Assembly: GCA_021234155.1 (NCBI GenBank)
Contig: JAJEKV010000025.1
Location: 6,119,310-6,183,309 of the forward strand
From: Isoetes taiwanensis
Lineage: Eukaryota > Streptophyta > Lycopodiopsida > Isoetales > Isoetaceae
Direction: 5' to 3'
DNA: 64,000 bases
Of this stretch, positions 57,721 to 64,000 are shown piece after piece. Numbering within the stretch: the first letter of the stretch is position 1; each line of letters starts with the position of its first letter. A model generated the notes under the pieces. The model was not told the origin of the DNA. It was given only the letters and a program-made list of their open reading frames with translations, and made no database searches. The position numbers and the translations under genes were made by a program.

Positions 57721-58507
57721 CATTTTGAGTTCTAGCTTGTAAATTGCAATGACATGGGCGTACCATTCTCTTCACAGCTTCGTGCAGTTTATAGAAAGAT
57801 CGTGCAGCAAAGATCCATATTGTTACTAATACTAAATGCTAAAGATGTTCACCGTGGTCATTCTTGTTTGGGCTCATGCATAGATGGCCAAAAGAGAGGC
57901 GTAAAACTCCACCACTCCTCGTATATGGATTAGAAATCGTGCTCTTTAGCAATGAGGGGTACAATGGTGCAACCGTCTCAAGAAATCGCATTCTATTTGC
58001 GATCTCTTCGCTTATTATTCGACACGAGCATTCAGACAATGTCGTAAGGTTGGTCTACACACGCTCATTAAATCTCAAAGGAGGTTTATTTCGCATCTTA
58101 TTATGGTATTACAAACCTATTACAATGTAGCAAGATGGGCTAAGTCCCGTGAGTACCCTATTGCATTGCTTGCCTTTTCAGGTTTCATATTCCACTGTTG
58201 GTAATGTCTACTTTGCATACTTCTATATGGTAGTGCAGATATTTCATAATACGTTGAATGTTTGATGCTACAAGATTCGCTATGCCATGCATATTCAATA
58301 TGTTTATATTGATGCTACGATTTGCCATGCCATGTAAGTTCAATAAATTGTTGCAATATTGATATCTCTATCGATTCTCACATAATCATACATGAGAATT
58401 ATGCAAGTGCTTTGGTTTGTAATAAATGCTTTTCTATTTTTCCATCAATCTTTACACACCCTAGGCATTAAAGTTTACCTCCTTTGTTAGGGGCCCGGCT
58501 TCTTTTA
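57721..58507. other. AT-rich unassigned sequence
   Basis: An 88-codon plus frame at 57864-58130 is not recognised. GATGCTACAAGATT/GATGCTACGATTTGCCATGC recurs near 58265 and 58312 as a short repeat. Confidence 0.35.
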
Positions 58508-58890
58508 GTATACTGTTAACACATAATCACATTAACATTAATTAATACAAACCATTGCATCCCACACTTAAAATAAAATTCCCCTTAAACCCCTTTGGCT
58601 TGGGTGCATCTTCAACATTACTGTCTCAAATCTTATAGTGCGCTTTTTAACCGTATATACAGATAACAAATCTCTGTGGCTAACGATACCCTTACAAATG
58701 AGGATCTCTATGTACGGTATAGATCGAGGAATAAAAGGCATATATGCTCATCCAATGTACCGATGCCCGAGTCACCCCCTGCAGGAATATGCACCCAAAC
58801 CAAAGGGGGTTTAAGGGGAATTTATTTTTGGGCGTGGAAATGCAATGGCTCAGACACTAATGTTAATGGTAGTTATGTAGTTGGTTGTTC
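58508..58890. repeat. long foldback (arms about 105 bp), MITE-like or hairpin RNA source
   Basis: The left arm (58508-58614) and right arm (58786-58890) are imperfect inverted repeats. Paired words include CCTTAAACCCC/GGGGTTTAAGG, GGGTGCAT/ATGCACCC, CATTGCAT/ATGCAATG and TTAACATTA/TAATGTTAA. Pairing continues inside the loop (ACCGTATATACAGA against the complement of TCTCTATGTACGGT). No flanking duplication was identified. Confidence 0.8.
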
Positions 58891-60062
58891 AAAAAGTATG
58901 ACATGGCATTATCGGGCATAAGACAATGGCTAGGGTAGTCCACTCCATCCGCTCTCCCGCACACTTTGCGCATAGGGTCAATCATGCTATGACGGTTTGT
59001 AGCTCTCCGTGAGACGCATCCTTAAGGAATCACTCCCACGGACTACTCCGGTTATATCTCCTCGCACCGATGAGGCAGCCGTAGAGGCCTCCCAAGGCAT
59101 GACGGATCCCTCGGGTGTGCTAGGAGAACGCTGCGGCCACATCAACACCCCCCGTGATCCGCATCCACTTCTTACCCCCTAAATCTAAAGCCCAAATTCA
59201 CCACTGCTCTCAAGTCCGTATGCCCATATAGGCACGCTTTAAGGAATTCGTGTGAGTGTCGTAATCTATAATCTCGACTCCACACACGCGATTCGCCATA
59301 AGCCTAGCACACTATAGGAGTCCTCAGAGTCAGCTGCTTAGGCAAGACCCCACCCTCGACTCACCATCATACTCGCGGTCCGGTGCTAAACCATCATAGC
59401 ATCTCAACAAAGTGTTGGCTCTTGTGCACAAATGATTTATTGGGCTTTAAGGGATCTAACTAGAAGCATCTCTAGTTCTAAGGGGCTTTCAGGTCTCTAC
59501 CCTTTCCTTAATTCCCAATTCATGGATGGAGCAGAAAGAAAGAATATAAATACTATCTATGTATCCATCAACACCAAAACAACATAAGAAAGAGAATCTA
59601 ATCATTCCATCTATTCAAAGAATGGTTGGCAGAAATAGAAGCTATCTAGGGACTAACCGCCTCTCATAGAGCTGCTATCACTCTGGCTGCATCCATAGCT
59701 TGGGTTTGTTGGCAGATCGGGTAAGAACTGCTAACTGGTAGTCACGCCCTCCACACTTCCCAATTCGAATTTGGGCAGAAATGGGGGTAGGACCCCTATT
59801 TCTCCACCCAAAATAGCAAGTCCCACTTGGCCAATCGATTTGGACCAAGTGGCACTCCCTTGGTGACATTTAATTAATTATACTCTAATTAGCATAATTA
59901 GGTTAATTATGCTAATAAAGTCCATAATTATCCATTTATTTTATTAGTATAGCTAATAAAATCCATTATAAGTGACCCCAATTGACCCCTAGGGCCGACT
60001 CACATGTTGGTGACGTGTCATAGTATGCATACATATACCGTATAAATACCTGGAATGCCACA
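58891..60062. other. unassigned; GC-richer block then AT palindrome
   Basis: 58930-59450 is GC-richer, with no recognised coding. A 63-codon minus frame at 59678-59869 is unassigned. A perfect palindrome ATTAGCATAATT-aggtt-AATTATGCTAAT lies at 59888-59916, as often seen in AT-rich LTRs. A CGTATAAATACC box near 60040 resembles a TATA region just before the long repeat starts. Confidence 0.35.
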
Positions 60063-60506
60063 CTAGCCAATGCTAACTGGATCCATGTCTCTAAGGCTTT
60101 CGAAAACGATTTCTTTGGAGCATTCTATTCCATGCATGTTAAGATCGTCATTTTACTTTTGTATTATTATTTGTTATATTTGTATAGTTTGCTTATTTGA
60201 GGTGCCTGTTAATGGTCATAATAAAGCTTGACCACTTGCTGCATTTTTAGATGTCATTGTTGCAATAGTTTGTTAGGGCTATAGGTTGCCACTTCATGGT
60301 GATATAATGGCGATTTATGCTATGTAGCCCAAGTTTACTCGCACGAATCAAAAGCTTGCACCCATAGTTATCCCATAACAATGTTGTAGTTAGGATTCAA
60401 TATGTTCTCCACCTCTCATTTATCAGTGACCCATAGTTAAATTTTGATATCATGTTTCCCATCTAGGTGCTAGAGGGTGTATTTGTGCATAGAATAGACC
60501 ATATAT
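60063..60506 (+). repeat. long repeat family, copy F, first part
   Basis: It matches 13683-14190 in order, including the left extension shared only with copy A, with a small deletion that removes the CTCTATATAGAG palindrome. It stops at GACCATATAT, exactly where the insert begins. Confidence 0.87.
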
Positions 60507-61967
60507 CAGTTATATATATAAAGGTATATCATAAACTTTCTATATAATGTGTTCGATTTTCATATGCCCCTGGATGTCGTCTGTTGAAGGTGGGTCCAAA
60601 GTGAGGTGTATGCAAGACGAGCCATCCATTCCTTATGGGCACGCATGGGAGGCAATGGCTAAGTCATGATGGGGCATGCACCATTAACCCCTAATCGCTG
60701 ATCAAAAAGGAGGATAAATCCTACTTGGTTTTTATGAGGAAGGTGCAAGGGAAGGTCCTTGAAGTGACTTTGGTGTAGCAGATCTTAACCGCTAGATCAA
60801 AAAGGTGAGCATAAACTTTAGCCATTGACTTTTTAATATTAAATTGACTTTTTAAAGGAGGTGAGGTGTCACCCCACACAATAAAAAAGGTAATGAGGTG
60901 GCAAAAGCATTTTATGAGTGGACTTTCTATGAAGCCTTCATTAATCAAAGATTCAAATAAGTATTATACTTGCAAAAGTAGAGGGCCTACGAAGTGGGAC
61001 TCCATGCCATTGGACTCTCCTTAATGAGCTTCCAATGAGCTGCATATCAAGACTGCTGTAGTTGGAGCCAATGATCAAACTCTAAGGGAATCCATAGAAT
61101 CCCCGAGAATCTAAAGGAATCTCTTCATGTCACTTGGATAATCTTATATGAATCCTGGGATGCAATCTTGAGAATCTAGGTGAATCTTCATAGAATCTAG
61201 AGAATCTAAAGGAATCTCAAGAGAATCTTAGGGGAATTCCAGGGAATCTCAAGAGAATCTTAGGGAATCTATGGGAATCTCAAGAGAATCTTGGGAATCT
61301 ATGAGAATCTCAAGAGAATCTTGAAAATCAAAGGAATCTCAAGAGAATCTTTGAAAATCAACGGAATCTATAGGAATCACGCAGAGAATCTTTGAGAATT
61401 TAAGGAATCCAAGGAAATCTTTATAGAACTCAAGAATCTGCAGGAATCTTGATGGAATCATGTCAAGTCTAAGGGAATCATAGGATCTTGCAGAACAGAG
61501 AACTTTTAAGAATCATGGGAATTAAAGGAATCTTTCTAAAAGCTTTGAGAATCTAGTGAAATCATGATGGAATCTTGAGAATCATGGAGAATTTTCCTAT
61601 AATCTAAAAGGAATCTAGAGAATCTTCATCAAATCTTGGAGAATTCAATAGAACTACATAGAATTTTGGGGAATCTAGAGGAGTCTTGGGATAATCTTTG
61701 GGAATCTGTAATTTAATATCAAGAGAATCTTTGGGGAACCTAGGGAATTAAGGGAATGTCTCATAAAATCTTAAGAATCTGATAGAATCTTTGGAACGTA
61801 GGAAATCTTCATAGAATCTTAGGGAATCTCTATAGAATCTTGGAGAATCTTACACCTTTTGAAATCAGGAGATTCTAAAAAGAATCTTGTTAACATAGAT
61901 TCATAAAGAGCCTAGGAAATGCTTATAGAATCTTCATTGAATGACTCAAGATTGGCTTCCTAATGAA
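60507..61967. mobile_element. 1.46-kb insert in copy F at the ATATAT site
   Basis: It interrupts the family sequence at the same AT-rich tract as the insert between copies D and E. The first half (to 61080) is unassigned, with one 75-codon minus frame (60721-60948). The second half is a GAATCT array. No terminal repeats are seen. Confidence 0.65.
61080..61935 (+). repeat. GAATCT-rich degenerate minisatellite, about 850 bp
   Basis: Words such as GAATCTCAAGAGAATCTT, GGGAATCT and AGGAATCT recur every 10-25 bases with no fixed period. The clearest run is at 61190-61340 (CTCAAGAGAATCTT several times). It resembles the repeat at 29160-29680 in the other insert. Confidence 0.9.
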
Positions 61968-62770
61968 TTTGTTTTGAGCTTCTTATGTACTACATTTGCT
62001 TAGCTAAACATATTTCGCATATGGGTAGTTTACATTTTGTTCATGAACTTTGTTGCTTTTAAAAATCGCCTCTTGAGATGCTAAAAGGGATACATTTTTT
62101 AGAAGATTAGTCATTAATGCCCGTACACAAAAAATAAAAGATTTGTTCTCATCTTCATCTTTCATGCAAATGTCCATTTCCTATCCTTCTTCAATTTCAA
62201 TCATGTAAAATGCCCTTCATTCCACTCCATCTACAAAGACGATTATATATATGTAATGTTCTATTGCACTTGCAAAATTTAATATCTTGACCCATTCCAC
62301 ACGTGCTTGAATAATGCCCGACATTGCCGGGCACGCGTTTCTAGTTTGTAGTACTTTAACACCATGTTGAAACTCAAAGTAAACCAATAAAGTCTCACCA
62401 ACCAATGAAATCCCACCAACAATGATAGGCATTGGCACCATGTGATAATCCAGCCAAAGACACTTCAATGGGTTCTTTTGTAATTGCTCATCCCACATAA
62501 ATTTTTTGCATAATTGGTGGATCATATTGCTGCAGAAGATGATGCTTATGTGCCTATAAGTATTTAAATTGAAGAATCTTGGTTTCCATTACAATCAAAT
62601 CTATTTGACATACTAAACATATCCCAGAATCAAGCCTACAATCTCTTTCTAATGTCCATATTGGTTACAACTTGGTTTCACACTTTGTTAATCTCAGTTG
62701 GCACTATATTAAAAAATTGTAATTATAAGGTAGCAATAAATTTGTACTTCACAAACGTCTTTCCAAGCAA
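61968..62770 (+). repeat. long repeat family, copy F, second part
   Basis: It matches 14210-15010 of copy A closely and ends in the TTTGTACTTCACAAACGTC segment. It does not reach the U6-like sequence. Confidence 0.88.
62217..62525 (-). other. 102-codon open frame in copy F, counterpart of the frame in copy A
   Basis: It is the longest version of the family frame, ending FVDGVE like the copy at 28510. See the copy A entry. No domain recognised. Confidence 0.3.
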
Positions 62771-62970
62771 ATTTTGTGTTTCTATTATAAGGAATTTGTA
62801 GCACTTCGACACCATGTTGAAACCCAGTCTAAATCAATAAAGTCTCACCAACCAATGGAATCCCACCAACCATTATAGGTAATGGCACATGTGATAACCC
62901 AGCCTAAGACAATTCAATGGGTTCTTTTGTAATTGCTCATTCACATAATTCCTTTGCATAATCGGTGGAT
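62771..62970 (+). repeat. partial tandem duplicate within copy F
   Basis: It repeats the ACACCATGTTGAAAC...GGTGGATCATA part of the unit (62351-62528) in a more diverged form. Confidence 0.82.
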
Positions 62971-64000
62971 CATACACTGGGACTTCCACCTGCCCACGTT
63001 TGCCATACACGAAAAGGGTCACCGCTTAAGACCTTACCACTAAGACTATGTTCATGGGAAAAATTAGTGGCTATTAATAGCCAAATGTCGATTTTTTAGA
63101 GGGTCTAGACAATTTTTGCGGCGAATCTTATGAAGGGAGATTTAAAAAATAAATAAATAAATAATAGCCATAGTTAAAACAAGTACTCTATTATTTTTTT
63201 AGGATTAGCCAAACTATTTTCCCCCTTTTCTTCAAAGAAAAAGGGATTAGCCTTTTTTTATATTACAATAGTTATATATTAAATCATTAATAGCCAAACA
63301 AAAACTAATTCTTATAATAGACTTTTACACATCCCCAACTACCATCATCAGTGATAGTATTTTTTCAAACTATGAATTTCTATTACATATACCACATATG
63401 CATCTTCAAAAAAGAATTGTAAGAGATGGCTAATATCCCTTTAGATGCCCGAGTTAGTTGTATAACATCTAAAGGGTTAGAGATAAGTGCAATTTGATCA
63501 CCATGTCTAGAAAGTGTCATTGCATTGAATGTAGTTCAGACTATGGATATTATAAGCTATGTTATGAACTTATGTTAAAAGTTTTCTAATATTATTGTAT
63601 CTTCCTTAATTTTGATTGTTGATTATTATTTGTAATTGTAGTACAAAATATCTAAAGCTATAGAATTTATATTTGTTTCTTTGTCCAGTTAGAAAAAATA
63701 GCTAAGTGAAAATTTATAGTATTTAATTCAAAAACTTTTTCAAGTCCAAAATTACAATGATAATATTAACTTTAGCCAATTGTATATCATAAAATCTTGT
63801 AAAAGTTTGAAAAATAGCCAAACCATTTTCTATGAAAAAATATATAGTATGCTTAATTTTTTCCCTGGCTATGTTCCAATGCGCCACCGACTGGAATCAA
63901 GATTCAAGGCAGGTGATAGAGAGTTCAGAAACCCCCTCCATTTCTAAAAAATCCAAGCTTGACTTAGAAGTTCACCTCAATTTTGAGGTTAAATATGAAC
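62971..64000. other. AT-rich sequence without recognisable genes
   Basis: No open frame of note. A perfect 14-bp palindrome GGCTATTAATAGCC lies at 63069-63082. AATAGCCAAA-type words recur near 63285 and 63812. An (AATA)n run lies near 63150. Confidence 0.45.

Noticed and set aside
59888-59916. Palindrome ATTAGCATAATT as a transcription terminator
   Set aside because: A plant nuclear context has no such terminators. It is more likely part of an AT-rich LTR or chance.

Overview
This window looks like repeat-rich, probably heterochromatic nuclear DNA from a flowering plant. It holds LTR-retrotransposon and LINE relics of plant type, Mutator-like transposons, a tRNA-derived SINE-like head, long GA microsatellites, and broken pieces of plant host genes that keep intron borders. 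I found no intact protein-coding gene. Every recognisable coding stretch is shifted, interrupted or truncated. The species cannot be named from what I see.

Layout. 0-13.7 kb: the end of a Ty1/copia-type LTR with a primer-binding site, a minus-strand LINE relic (endonuclease then reverse transcriptase) between two GA tracts, a second putative LTR, short tandem repeats, and an 852-bp Mutator-like element with a perfect 9-bp target-site duplication. 13.7-31.1 kb: a family of long repeats with a unit of about 3.2 kb. Copies lie head to tail (14.0-22.7 kb), then inverted (22.7-23.1 and 25.9-31.1 kb), and one more lies at 60.1-63.0 kb. The units carry a diverged U6 snRNA sequence, a foldback, and clusters of near-palindromic CATG motifs. 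Two tandem fragments of a UDP-arabinose 4-epimerase gene, with splice sites, lie between the direct and inverted blocks.

31-41 kb: a small poly-A retroposed insertion, then a decayed minus-strand Ty3/gypsy element (gag, zinc knuckle, RT, RNase H, integrase) and unassigned sequence. 41-50 kb: a 0.4-kb tandem duplication, an L1-type LINE relic, a 183-bp Mutator-like MITE, and a local segmental duplication. 50.6-54.3 kb: a broken Ser/Thr protein kinase gene whose N-lobe and catalytic-loop parts are split by about 3 kb of C-rich DNA. 54-60 kb: a tandem duplication, a minus-strand LTR end with a tRNA-iMet primer-binding site, an unexplained 96-codon open frame, and a long foldback. 60-64 kb: another copy of the long repeat with a GAATCT-rich insert, then AT-rich DNA.

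The parts do not form a pathway. What stands out is the U6-bearing repeat family, its repeated acquisition of inserts at one AT-rich site, and the captured or duplicated host gene pieces. All similarities were judged by eye, without alignment or database search.
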